This document shows positions 37,052 through 44,968 of a stretch of 64,000 nucleotides of DNA, one piece after another (position 1 is the first letter of the stretch; each line of letters begins with the position of its first letter). The DNA is from JAABRU01 sp041390465 (GTDB lineage Bacteria; Desulfobacterota; Desulfobacteria; Desulfobacterales; Desulfococcaceae), in the NCBI GenBank assembly GCA_041390465.1, contig JAWKPW010000004.1:41783-105782 (forward strand), read 5' to 3'. Below the pieces are notes generated by a model. That model was not told the DNA's origin and did no database searches. It was given only the letters and a program-made list of their open reading frames with translations. Made by a program: the position numbers and the translations under genes.

Positions 37052-39979
37052 TCAGTTCAGGCGGACTTTCCGGTCTTTGTCTCTCACGGGATCAAGATTT
37101 CGGAGATAAACCGAAGCCTGCGCGTGCCGGTTTTCCACAAAAGGCCGAATCTGAAACAGCCAGATTTTTCCCTCTTTCAATCCCAGTTCCACATCCCAGG
37201 GGCCTTCCATACCGGGGACTGCGGCCATGACAGTTTTCACCTGCCGGGCAAAATCCCGCAACTGCCTCCGCTCCTCCGGGGCCAGAAGAGGCAGGTGGAA
37301 ATTCCGGTATCCTTTGTATGATCCGCCTTTCTCCGGCAGAACATAATAGTTGGCTTCTCTGGTGGGGGAAAGAAACTGTTCGCTTCCGTCCGATTTCAGG
37401 AGCCAGGTCTCGGCTGCCTGTCCCCCGACCGCTCCGCCCGGCCCCGCGCTGAAGGCCAGTGTGATTCCCTGCGCATCAGATCCGGACACATCCGTTGTAA
37501 TCATGACTCCGGATTTTTCCACAGTCACTGTGGGCATAATCAAAATGGAAGGATAGACATTTTCCGGATTGCGCATGTATTTCTGACGCCACAGAAAACC
37601 GCGCTCCGTAAAAGGGGAGGCCCAAACATCCCGTATGCCCTGCCAGATGGCCCCGGCATCCCGCACATTGAAAACCGTCAGGTTCAGCCCCGCACCTGTA
37701 AATTCCTTCAGGTCTTCCATATTGGTGTCACTGCGGATGAATACGGGAATATTTCCCATTTTTACGCCAAATTCCCTTTCAAATGCACTGATGATCTGCT
37801 GCCGGAATGCGGGCAGAAAGGTGAGTCCGCGCAGGGAGGCCCTGAATTTTTCCAAATCCCTGAGCACAGCGGTTTCAATTTCCTTTTCACTTCTGCCGCT
37901 CTGGCGTTCTGCCTCGGCACGATCAAAAACCTGGCTGAGAAAATCCCAGCAGCTTCCAAGCGTTCCGGGCATGGGCAGATCCATGTGCTGCCGGAAAACA
38001 CCAAAGGGAATCACAATCCCCTGCACCACATTGTCCGGAAACAGATGTTTGAGTTCCCCCAGATTTGCGGCCTTTGGTCCGCAGATTTTTCCGGAATCCG
38101 AGGCACGAACCTGTTTCAGACCGGGCAGATGCACCATGCCAAGATTGATTTTGTCCGCGGAAATCAGAATGCGTTCCTCTTTCCGCGTGCTTTTTTCTGT
38201 AAGATCCCGTTCCTCTGTGCTCATGTCAGATTCCTTTTTCATCAGCACAGTTCCGCGCGGAGAAACTGCATAAAACACGGTCTGTCCGGAATAGGGGCGC
38301 AGCGCCTTTGCTTCCCCGGGTGAGAGGATGGCATTGGGAATGCCCAGATTCCGGGCAAGAAGCTGGACATGGGAAACCAGATTTCCCTCACTGACCGAGG
38401 CAATGCCTGCCACAGGCCGAATATCGGACGGAATGCGGGGCAGCACATAGATTTTTTCTCCGGAAAAGGAAAGAGTTTCCGCATCTTCTTCTGCCACAAT
38501 CAGCTCGCCTTTGGCAAAACCCGGATTCAGTCCCCGCATACCGGGAAACGGTTTTCCCATAACCCGGTTTTGGGTTCCGCTCATTTCTCTGACCAGAGCA
38601 GCCAGTTGACCCGCAGTGTCTCCCAGGGAAAGCAGCACGGATGATCGGATGCGATCATCCATAAATCCTGATGTCAGAGGCTCAAATCCGGAAAAGATTT
38701 TCACTCCCTGCGCATAGACTGCCCGGATCATGCCGGTTCCCCATTCCGTCACCCTTCTGGCATATTCAGCCTTTTGCATGAGATGTTCCAGGGAGACATA
38801 ATCTGTGTTTTCCGGCAGTGCCAGCATGGGCCTGACGGTGTCCCATTCCCAAAGCTCCAGCAGACCGCATCCGGCAGCAGCTTCAGTCAGAATATAAGTT
38901 TTTTCAATCAGTTCTCCTGTTGTGGCATGCTGCCATGCATTCATATGGCGGAAGAGAATTTTTTCCAGATCCGCAGACAAATCCGCATAGGACAGGCGTC
39001 CTCTGCCGGACTGGCGCAGCAGCATGCGGAGGCGGCTTTCCACCAGCATGCGGGAAATTCTCCGGCACTGATCTTTGCGCATACCCGGATCAGATATTTT
39101 TTCCGGGGCATTGCCGTAAAGAGCAATGAATTCCTCCAACTGGGTTCGGACAGGCGACTCGGTTGAAAACCGTTTCACATAGGAACCGAGTGAGCGGATA
39201 TCCGCTGGGGCAAATGCCTTTTCCAAATCCTGTATCAGTTTTCCGGTTTTCTGCGCCGCATGGGAAGACATGCGGTTTCTGTGTTCCGCGTAAAAATTCC
39301 GGACACTCTCAATATCTGATGCTTCAGGACGGCCATGGAGTTTGACCCGCAGGTTTTCAAAGGCCCGGTAAGATTCGGCAATGCTTTTGGAATCCGCGCG
39401 GATGGCTTCCCAAAGGTTTTCAGATGCACCATGGGGAATCTCCTTCACAGCTTCCCGGAGAAGAAAAAACTGCGCTTCCACCCGCCGGATGTCCGCAAGC
39501 AGCCATTCCAGAAACTTCCGTCCCCATTCCTCCTCATCCTCCATCTGGATCGCGCCCCGGTAATACCGTGCTTTGCGGAAGATCCAGCCGTCATCTGCGG
39601 TCTGGAGAAATTTTTCGACAACAAACTGCTGCAAACGGGCATTCTGATTCCGGCTGTCCCAGAAATCCGCAAATTCTGCACCGGCCAGAACCTGCCCCAG
39701 GTAAACGCCTTTTTCCCTAGCCAGTTTTCTCGCCCATGCTTTGTGAAGGCCGTGCTGTATGCCGTCTTCGCCCTCACAGGGCTGCCGCGCGGGAAGAATG
39801 CTTCCGTCTTTGCAGAACCAGCGGATTCCCTCAAAAGGTCCGCGTTCATCCTCTTTGAAAATCTGGATCATATTTCTGATTTCCTCTGCATCCTGTGCAT
39901 ATGCCGGTGTTGCAGACAGCGCAGCCATAAAAAAAACAATCAGAAACAGGCAGATCCATGCCTCAGTCCCTTTTTTCAT
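37052..39979 (-). CDS. Exported PEP synthase/glucan dikinase-like protein
   Basis: 975 residues from the ATG at 39979, which has AAGGAGGG nine bases upstream. The N-terminal signal peptide (CLFLIVFFMAALSATPAYA) predicts export. Residues 30-480 form a helical region not recognised. A phosphohistidine-type swivelling domain follows (about 500-580: GLNPGFAKGELIV, EGNLVSHVQLLARNLGIPN, with His in SHVQ). The C-terminal ATP-grasp domain shows GPKAANLGEL, VFIRSDTNMEDL, GVMITTDVSG and WDVELGLKEGKIWLFQIRPF. The order His-domain then ATP domain is that of alpha-glucan water dikinases, not of PEP synthase. An ATP-dependent enzyme outside the cytoplasm is unexpected. Confidence 0.8.
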   Translation of the reverse strand: MKKGTEAWICLFLIVFFMAALSATPAYAQDAEEIRNMIQIFKEDERGPFEGIRWFCKDGSILPARQPCEGEDGIQHGLHKAWARKLAREKGVYLGQVLAGAEFADFWDSRNQNARLQQFVVEKFLQTADDGWIFRKARYYRGAIQMEDEEEWGRKFLEWLLADIRRVEAQFFLLREAVKEIPHGASENLWEAIRADSKSIAESYRAFENLRVKLHGRPEASDIESVRNFYAEHRNRMSSHAAQKTGKLIQDLEKAFAPADIRSLGSYVKRFSTESPVRTQLEEFIALYGNAPEKISDPGMRKDQCRRISRMLVESRLRMLLRQSGRGRLSYADLSADLEKILFRHMNAWQHATTGELIEKTYILTEAAAGCGLLELWEWDTVRPMLALPENTDYVSLEHLMQKAEYARRVTEWGTGMIRAVYAQGVKIFSGFEPLTSGFMDDRIRSSVLLSLGDTAGQLAALVREMSGTQNRVMGKPFPGMRGLNPGFAKGELIVAEEDAETLSFSGEKIYVLPRIPSDIRPVAGIASVSEGNLVSHVQLLARNLGIPNAILSPGEAKALRPYSGQTVFYAVSPRGTVLMKKESDMSTEERDLTEKSTRKEERILISADKINLGMVHLPGLKQVRASDSGKICGPKAANLGELKHLFPDNVVQGIVIPFGVFRQHMDLPMPGTLGSCWDFLSQVFDRAEAERQSGRSEKEIETAVLRDLEKFRASLRGLTFLPAFRQQIISAFEREFGVKMGNIPVFIRSDTNMEDLKEFTGAGLNLTVFNVRDAGAIWQGIRDVWASPFTERGFLWRQKYMRNPENVYPSILIMPTVTVEKSGVMITTDVSGSDAQGITLAFSAGPGGAVGGQAAETWLLKSDGSEQFLSPTREANYYVLPEKGGSYKGYRNFHLPLLAPEERRQLRDFARQVKTVMAAVPGMEGPWDVELGLKEGKIWLFQIRPFVENRHAQASVYLRNLDPVRDKDRKVRLN

Positions 39980-40100
39980 GTTCATGCCCTCCTTCCTTTC
40001 TCCGGAGTTCCGAGTTCCAGTTTGTCTCCGGATATTTCCTGCCCCGAAGTCCCGAACAGAAAGTTGGGACTCTCCAGTCGCCTGCCAATTTCTGCGTTTG

Positions 40101-40251
40101 ATACCGATTCTCCTTTGAAATCATGCGTTCTTTTAACCGCTGAGGACACGAAGACGGCACAAAGGTCACAGCAAACTGAAAGCACTGTATAAAATCCGCG
40201 GTGAATCGGCACTGCTTTCCGCAAAGTATGTTTTCAATGGAGAATCGGTAT
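40101..40251. repeat. Dispersed TIR element, complete
   Basis: It runs from ATACCGATTCTCCTTTGAAA to TTTTCAATGGAGAATCGGTAT, with the GAGGACACGAAGACGGCAC, AAAGGTCACAGCAAACTG interior. It has no coding capacity. Confidence 0.8.
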
Positions 40252-40611
40252 GACATTCCGAGATTTTGAATCTTCAATGAATGTTGTGAAAAATTTTTCC
40301 GGATGCCTGCCTTTGCAGGCATGACGTCATTCGGGCGGAAACCGGAAATTTGCAAAACCCATTGAAGAAGCAGAATTTTTTTATATTTCAAAATGGAGAA
40401 AAGAGAAGAATCTCTGTGTCCTCTGTGGGAAAGAAAAACATTTTCCGCACAGTCCATATGCTGAAAACAGGAAAACAGAATCTGACAAAGCCGCATGTCA
40501 CGATATTAATTGACAAACAGAGAGAATTCAACGATAAAAATCAGCATTTCTTGACACTTCCGTGAAAAATGCTGATATTTTTCTGAAAACATACAAAGGA
40601 GAATCCTTCTT
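40252..40611. other. Intergenic region before fxsA
   Basis: It includes a short fold-back GATGCCTGCCTTTGCAGGCATGAC (trimmed view: GCCTGC/GCAGGC at about 40303-40320) and AT-rich sequence. AAAGGAG lies just before the fxsA start. No gene is seen. Confidence 0.4.
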
Positions 40612-41010
40612 ATGCTGTTCAAACTCTTTCTGGCCTTTACCCTGATTCCGGCAGCCGAGATATTTCTGTTTATTGAAATCGGCAAAACCATTGGAACACT
40701 CAATACCTTTCTGCTGGTCATCCTGTCCGGTTTTGCAGGCGCGTGGCTGGCCCGGATGCAGGGAATGCAGACGCTTCTTCGGGTAAGGGCCAGTCTGGAT
40801 CAGGGAATCATGCCTGCCGAGGAACTGGTGGATGCTGTGATTATCTTTGCTGCGGGTGTCGTACTCCTGACACCGGGTTTTTTAACCGATGTCATGGGAC
40901 TTGTTCTGCTGTTTCCGCCCACCCGTTTTCATTTCAAACGCTTTCTGCGTCACCACTTCGATGAGTGGGTCAGAAAGGGAAATATTCAGTTTCGGAATTA
41001 CGGCTCATAA
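40612..41010 (+). CDS. fxsA: FxsA-family membrane protein
   Basis: 132 residues with AAAGGAG 10 bases before the ATG. There are four hydrophobic segments: LFKLFLAFTLIPAAEIFLFIEI, FLLVILSGFAGAWLA, DAVIIFAAGVVLLTPGF and VMGLVLLFPP. The GVLLLTPGFLTD and LLFPPTR motifs are those of FxsA. In E. coli FxsA lessens exclusion of phage T7 by the F plasmid; its cellular role is not known. It is a single gene with repeats on both sides. Confidence 0.92.
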   Translation: MLFKLFLAFTLIPAAEIFLFIEIGKTIGTLNTFLLVILSGFAGAWLARMQGMQTLLRVRASLDQGIMPAEELVDAVIIFAAGVVLLTPGFLTDVMGLVLLFPPTRFHFKRFLRHHFDEWVRKGNIQFRNYGS

Positions 41011-41077
41011 CGCTTTGCCAGTTTGATTTTTTAAGAAGCAAAGAAGACGCACATCGGAAAAGAAAAAAGAAATCTGA

Positions 41078-41200
41078 TACTGATTTTACGTTGATTTTAT
41101 GCAGTGCTGTCAGTTTTCTGTGACCGTTGCGCCCTCTCTGTGTCCTTTGGGGTCAAAACAAACCCGGCAGAAAGCATGGTTTCAGCGGCGAATCGGCAGG
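41078..41200. repeat. Dispersed element, near-complete
   Basis: GATACTGATTTTACGTTGAT opens and GGTTTCAGCGGCGAATCGG closes it. The interior is TTTCTGTGACCGTTGCGCC, GTGTCCTTTGGGGT. Confidence 0.65.
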
Positions 41201-41309
41201 ATCCTGTTTATGCAGGAAAATTTTTGAAAAAGTCTGCTGAAGACGTGAAAATTGCGGGACAGATTTAAAAAACATGCTGTATTTTCAGGATTTCCCATCT
41301 TTTTTCATT

Positions 41310-41777
41310 TCACTTCCCGGAAAACCTGTCCGGAAGGGAGACAGATCGCTGCGTTATCATTGAAATATCAACCTGTCTTGGGCAGTATCTGCTGCACAGG
41401 TCGACATTGTCTCCCGGATGAACCCGGCAGATCTGAAAATCAAAATCCTTAAGCAGCGCATAAAAATGGTGAAAAACCGAAATGCGCGTCTGCAAAAAAA
41501 TGGGAAAATCCCTTTCCAGATGAAAAGACCGGGCAAAATGGTGAATCAGCAGATAAAAGCAGGCAGCGGAAAGGTATTTGGGACTGGGCTGTTTGTAAAT
41601 TTCCGGGTAAAATTTGCTGACGTGAATCTGTCCGGAAAACAGGTTCAGGGAGAAAAGCAGTTCATGGGAAATATCCTCTCCGCTGATCCTGTCTGTGAGA
41701 ACATACTCAATGCATCTGTCTTCCACGCAGCAGGAAATGCGGTACCGGCTCAGCAGTTCAGGAACGTGGATTTTCAT
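41310..41777 (-). CDS. Hypothetical protein
   Basis: About 155 residues from the ATG at 41777 (an upstream ATG at 41819 is possible). It reads MKIHVPELLSRYRISCCVEDRCIEYVLTDR, then ISHELLFSLNLFSGQIHVSKFYPEIYKQPSPKYLSAACFYLLIHHFA. It has no signal peptide, membrane segment or domain that I recognise. It is flanked by repeat elements on both sides. Codon usage looks coding, but expression is uncertain. Confidence 0.45.
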   Translation of the reverse strand: MKIHVPELLSRYRISCCVEDRCIEYVLTDRISGEDISHELLFSLNLFSGQIHVSKFYPEIYKQPSPKYLSAACFYLLIHHFARSFHLERDFPIFLQTRISVFHHFYALLKDFDFQICRVHPGDNVDLCSRYCPRQVDISMITQRSVSLPDRFSGK

Positions 41778-41860
41778 GAAATCTGATTCCGGAAGGAATT
41801 TTTCGCTCCATTGCGGCAAGGGAAAGATTTTCTCCTGAAAGGGTTCCGGACGGTCCGTTA

Positions 41861-42032
41861 CACCAATTCGCCATTGAAACCGTGCCTGTCTGATTCCGGA
41901 GTGCCGAAATGAAGTGAAACGGCATTTTGGCCCGATTTCCGGATCATATCAGTGTCTCAAACTTTCAGTTCGGGACACCTCCGCCCCGGATCTGAGGGCA
42001 GGTGCTGCATAAATTCAATGGAGATTTGGTAT
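41861..42032. repeat. Dispersed TIR element, long internal type
   Basis: It opens CACCAATTCGCCATTGAAAC and closes TTCAATGGAGATTTGGTAT. The interior matches the reverse of the copies at 6265 and 26193 (GAAGTGAAACGG, TTTCCGGATCAT) and includes the short CAAACTTTCAGTT palindrome motif. Confidence 0.75.
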
Positions 42033-42060
42033 TGCACCTCCGGGTCAGAAAGCAGAAACG

Positions 42061-42094
42061 AAAAAAGCGGGGCACCATTTTACCCCGCTTTTTT
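42061..42094 (-). terminator. Rho-independent terminator of dsrC
   Basis: AAAAAAGCGGGG and CCCCGCTTTTTT pair around a short loop (TAAAATGGTG on the minus strand), ending in a T run. It lies about 20 bases past the dsrC stop. Confidence 0.88.
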
Positions 42095-42112
42095 TCTGCA
42101 AATGAATATTGC

Positions 42113-42430
42113 CTAGACGCATCCGGTCGGTTTGGGAAGACCTGCCATTTTGCAGGCTCCTTTGCCCGGTCCTGACGGGAACAGCTCATAGATGTGTTTC
42201 AGCTTGAACTTGGTCAGCTTGGAAAGAACCCGGACCATCGGAGCAATACCGTTTTTCTCGTAATACTCCTGAAGAATCTTGACCACCAGTTTGTGTTCCT
42301 CTGTCAGCTCATCAATGCCTTCCTGGGCTTTCACATACTGAACCCATTCGTCGCAAAACTGGTTGTAGTCCAGAATAAAACCGTCTTCATCCACATCAAA
42401 TGTTTTTCCCTGATATTCAACTGTCGCCAT
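42113..42430 (-). CDS. dsrC: DsrC, sulfur carrier of dissimilatory sulfite reduction
   Basis: 105 residues, the typical length. The two C-terminal redox cysteines are C93 (GKGACKMAG) and C104 (PTGCV), with C104 next to last, as in true DsrC. After sulfite is reduced at DsrAB, DsrC carries the sulfur as a trisulfide between these cysteines and passes it to the DsrMKJOP membrane complex. The middle part VKILQEYYEKNGIAPMVRVLSK is the family's conserved core. It is a single gene with its own terminator and a GAGGGGG ribosome site. The conserved operator-like sequences upstream suggest dedicated control. Confidence 0.97.
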   Translation of the reverse strand: MATVEYQGKTFDVDEDGFILDYNQFCDEWVQYVKAQEGIDELTEEHKLVVKILQEYYEKNGIAPMVRVLSKLTKFKLKHIYELFPSGPGKGACKMAGLPKPTGCV

Positions 42431-42448
42431 TAATCAAACCCCCTCTTT

Positions 42449-42510
42449 TAAGTTTAAGTCACACCTAAGTTTAACCCACGCAAATTATATACAATACGCA
42501 TTTGTATATA
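42449..42510 (-). promoter_or_regulatory. Palindrome and direct repeats upstream of dsrC
   Basis: TATATACAA, seven bases, TTGTATATA is a perfect 9-bp inverted repeat (42486-42510). TAAGTTTAA occurs twice (42449-42457 and 42466-42474), 17 bp apart. On the minus strand TATAAT lies at the inner edge of the palindrome and could be the -10 box, so a bound protein would cover the promoter. The regulator is unknown. Confidence 0.55.
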
Positions 42511-43139
42511 GCATCCCGTTCTTACCGGAAAAATTCCTGAACTTTTTATATGCCGGAATCAAATTTGTCAATATGAAAATTTCATCCGCAGGCAAAATGT
42601 TCCGATCCCCGGCCCGTCCGGCAGGGAGCCAGAACCGCATCTGCTGTGTAACTGATTCCAAACATTGAAAATTGCATTTTCATATTGACAATTGCAAGAT
42701 AGCAATATACAAAATAAGAATGAAGAAAGTCAAGAAAAATAAGCTTTCCCCTCTTGATTTTTTGTGCCAAAGGGGAGAGATTTCTTTTCAACTGTTTTAA
42801 TTTATATTGTTTTCTGCATTCAATCCGGTTCCGTTTTTTTGTGATCGGCATTTCGTCCGGCAGGCTCAGTCGAAGGATGAAGGCTTGGTTCGCGGCAGAT
42901 GCCCGGCAGAAACCGCAGTCTGGTTCCCCGGACCTTTCCCCCTCCTTTCGCAAAAGGGGAAAAATGCCTGCGAATTTCTCATAACTGACTGTTATCAGCA
43001 GGACAAAAGGCAGAAAATGAAAATATGGCCGGAAAAGAGTCTGAATCCGATCTGCATCTTGCATTGAAGATGAGAGACAGCGCGTGCTGCCCCGGCGGTC
43101 AGTGCCTGAATGCCGTCAAATTCCAAAGCAGGAGAAAAA
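42511..43139. other. Intergenic region, no clear gene
   Basis: AT-rich near 42680-42830, then repeat-like sequence (TTTCGTCCGGCAGGCTCAG, CCCCTCCTTTCGCAAAAGGGG) to 43000. An open frame on the minus strand here does not look coding. The ribosome site for the next gene is AGGAG at 43129. Confidence 0.4.
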
Positions 43140-43532
43140 ATGAAAATTTTGACTGTCACATCCCAATCAAAGACGGAATTTATTGATATTACATCAGATA
43201 TACAGGAAACAGTGGAAAATTCGGGTATTGACGAAGGCATCTGCATGGTGTACGTTCCCCATACCACGGCCGCTGTCACCATAAACGAAAGCGCAGACCC
43301 TGCTGTGAAACAGGACATTCTTATGGTGCTCAGTCAGATGGTTCCCCGGAAAGCCGCATATCTTCACGCGGAGGGAAACTCGCCCGCCCATATCAAAGCA
43401 ACCCTTGTGGGCGCATCAGAACTTGTGGCTGTGGAGAAAGGCCGTCTTGCACTGGGTACCTGGCAGGGCATTTTTTTCTGTGAATTTGACGGCCCCAGAA
43501 CCCGGAAGGTCTATATCCGCTTTATGAAATAA
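43140..43532 (+). CDS. YjbQ-family (UPF0047) protein
   Basis: About 130 residues from the ATG at 43140, with CAGGAG upstream. The motifs are CMVYVPHTTAAVTINE, HAEGNSPAHIKATLVG and GTWQGIFFCEFDGPRTRKVYI. This is the YjbQ fold, a beta barrel with three conserved His/Asp-like positions; some members have weak thiamine phosphate synthase activity, but the physiological role is not settled. The next gene (AhbA/B) starts 145 bases later on the same strand. Confidence 0.9.
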   Translation: MKILTVTSQSKTEFIDITSDIQETVENSGIDEGICMVYVPHTTAAVTINESADPAVKQDILMVLSQMVPRKAAYLHAEGNSPAHIKATLVGASELVAVEKGRLALGTWQGIFFCEFDGPRTRKVYIRFMK

Positions 43533-43677
43533 GGGCAGCAGGGACACAGCAGGATTTGGGGAAAATCCGGTAAGGGATATAAGACAAATATCTTCTCCCC
43601 TGTTCCCCGTATCAGGGCCCCTTTTGCGTGTCAGATTTCAGTGCACTGTTCTGACTGTTTATACAGAGGAGTCTGTC

Positions 43678-44124
43678 ATGGACGAAACAGACAAAAAACT
43701 GCTCAACCGTATACAATCTGATTTTCCCGTTGCTTCCAGACCCTGGCTTGAAATAGGGAAAAATCTCGGTATTTCGGAAAAAGAGGTGCTTGCCCGCGTG
43801 GCCCGGCTGAAGGCAGACGGCATCATCCGGCGCATCGGCGGCAATTTTGTTCCCCGCAAACTGGGTTTTGTCAGCACCCTTTGCGCGGCAAAGGTTCCCG
43901 AAGACAAACTCAGCCTTTTTGCGGAAACGGTCAACCGTTATCCGGGGGTAACCCACAATTACACCCGTGACAACCTGTTCAATGTGTGGTTTACTTTTAT
44001 CGCACCCAGCATGGCGGATATTGAGACAAATCTGGAGGCCATTGCCGGGGCCACAGGAATCAGAGAAATTATCAATCTTCCTGCCACGCGGGTATTCAAG
44101 GTCAGGGCCCATTTCAGACTGTGA
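43678..44124 (+). CDS. Siroheme decarboxylase subunit (AhbA/AhbB)
   Basis: 148 residues with AGAGGAG-like sequence before the ATG. It is an Lrp/AsnC-type fold with N-terminal helix-turn-helix (LLNRIQSDFPVASRPWLEIGKNLGISEKEVLARV, IIRRIGGNFV) and the AhbA/B core LGFVSTLCAAKVP, VTHNYTRDNLFNVWFTFIAPS, INLPATRVFK. AhbA and AhbB together turn siroheme into 12,18-didecarboxysiroheme, the first step of haem synthesis in sulfate reducers. I cannot tell A from B; the partner is not in this window. The stop overlaps the next start (TGATG). Confidence 0.85.
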   Translation: MDETDKKLLNRIQSDFPVASRPWLEIGKNLGISEKEVLARVARLKADGIIRRIGGNFVPRKLGFVSTLCAAKVPEDKLSLFAETVNRYPGVTHNYTRDNLFNVWFTFIAPSMADIETNLEAIAGATGIREIINLPATRVFKVRAHFRL

Positions 44125-44948
44125 TGAAAGATATACGTGCAGCGCTTGTGATTTCCCGTTCCCCTGCGTTCCAGGTGCAGCAGAATCTGGAACAGACTGC
44201 CCGTCTGTCGCATCAGGCGGCAAAGCAGGGCTGCGCCATTGTCTGTTTTCCGGAAATGAACATCACGGGATATGACAATTCACGGGAGATCAGCCAAAGT
44301 GCCCAGCCCATTCCCGGGCCGGCAAGCAACAGGCTCATCCAGGTGGCGGCCGATGAAAATATAACAGTTCTGGCCGGAATGGCTGAACAGGATCACAGGG
44401 GCCGGATTTATGCCAGTCATCTGGTGATACGGCCGTCGGGGGAGATTTCTGTCTATCGGAAACTGCATATTGCTCCGCCGGAAAAAGAAATATTCTCACC
44501 CGGAGATGCGGTTTCCGTATTTGAGGCCGAAGGAATCCGTTTCGGCATTCAGTTGTGCTATGATGCCCATTTCCCTGAACTTTCCACAGTCATGGCTGAA
44601 AAAGGGGCGGATTTGATTTTTGTTCCCCATGCCTCTCCGCGGGGAACATCCGAAGAAAAGTTCAATTCCTGGCTGCGCCATCTGCCTGCCCGGGCCTATG
44701 ACAACAGTGTGTTTGTCATGGCATGCAACCAGAGCGGAGACAGTCAGAAAAAAGTGAATTATCCGGGAATTGCCATGGCAATCGATCCGTCCGGCAGGGT
44801 GATGGGCAGAAAATTCAGTCAGGGGGAGGCCCTGCTTGTCACTGATCTGAGGGCTGAAGAGCTGGAGAGGGTTCGAAGCCACAGAATGCGTTTTTTTCTG
44901 CCCAACCGCCGTCCGGGACTTTACAAAAGGGCCATGAACAATTCCTGA
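44124..44948 (+). CDS. Carbon-nitrogen hydrolase (nitrilase superfamily)
   Basis: 274 residues from the ATG at 44124, which overlaps the stop of the siroheme decarboxylase gene and so is probably translationally coupled. The catalytic triad is E44 (CFPEMNITGY), K113 (VYRKLHI) and C145 (GIQLCYDAHFPE). The family hydrolyses amides or nitriles; the substrate cannot be read from sequence. Residues 195-200 (CNQSGD) and 207-218 follow the usual fold. It is cytoplasmic, without a signal peptide. Confidence 0.92.
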   Translation: MKDIRAALVISRSPAFQVQQNLEQTARLSHQAAKQGCAIVCFPEMNITGYDNSREISQSAQPIPGPASNRLIQVAADENITVLAGMAEQDHRGRIYASHLVIRPSGEISVYRKLHIAPPEKEIFSPGDAVSVFEAEGIRFGIQLCYDAHFPELSTVMAEKGADLIFVPHASPRGTSEEKFNSWLRHLPARAYDNSVFVMACNQSGDSQKKVNYPGIAMAIDPSGRVMGRKFSQGEALLVTDLRAEELERVRSHRMRFFLPNRRPGLYKRAMNNS

Positions 44949-44968
44949 AAAACACAGCCGAGGCTATC

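Noticed and set aside
39335..40192. Open frame of about 285 codons on the plus strand
   Set aside because: Opposite to the N-terminal part of the dikinase-like gene and extending into a repeat element.
42582..43064. Open frame of 160 codons on the minus strand between dsrC and yjbQ
   Set aside because: No ribosome site, no family resemblance, and it covers repeat-like sequence; treated as chance.
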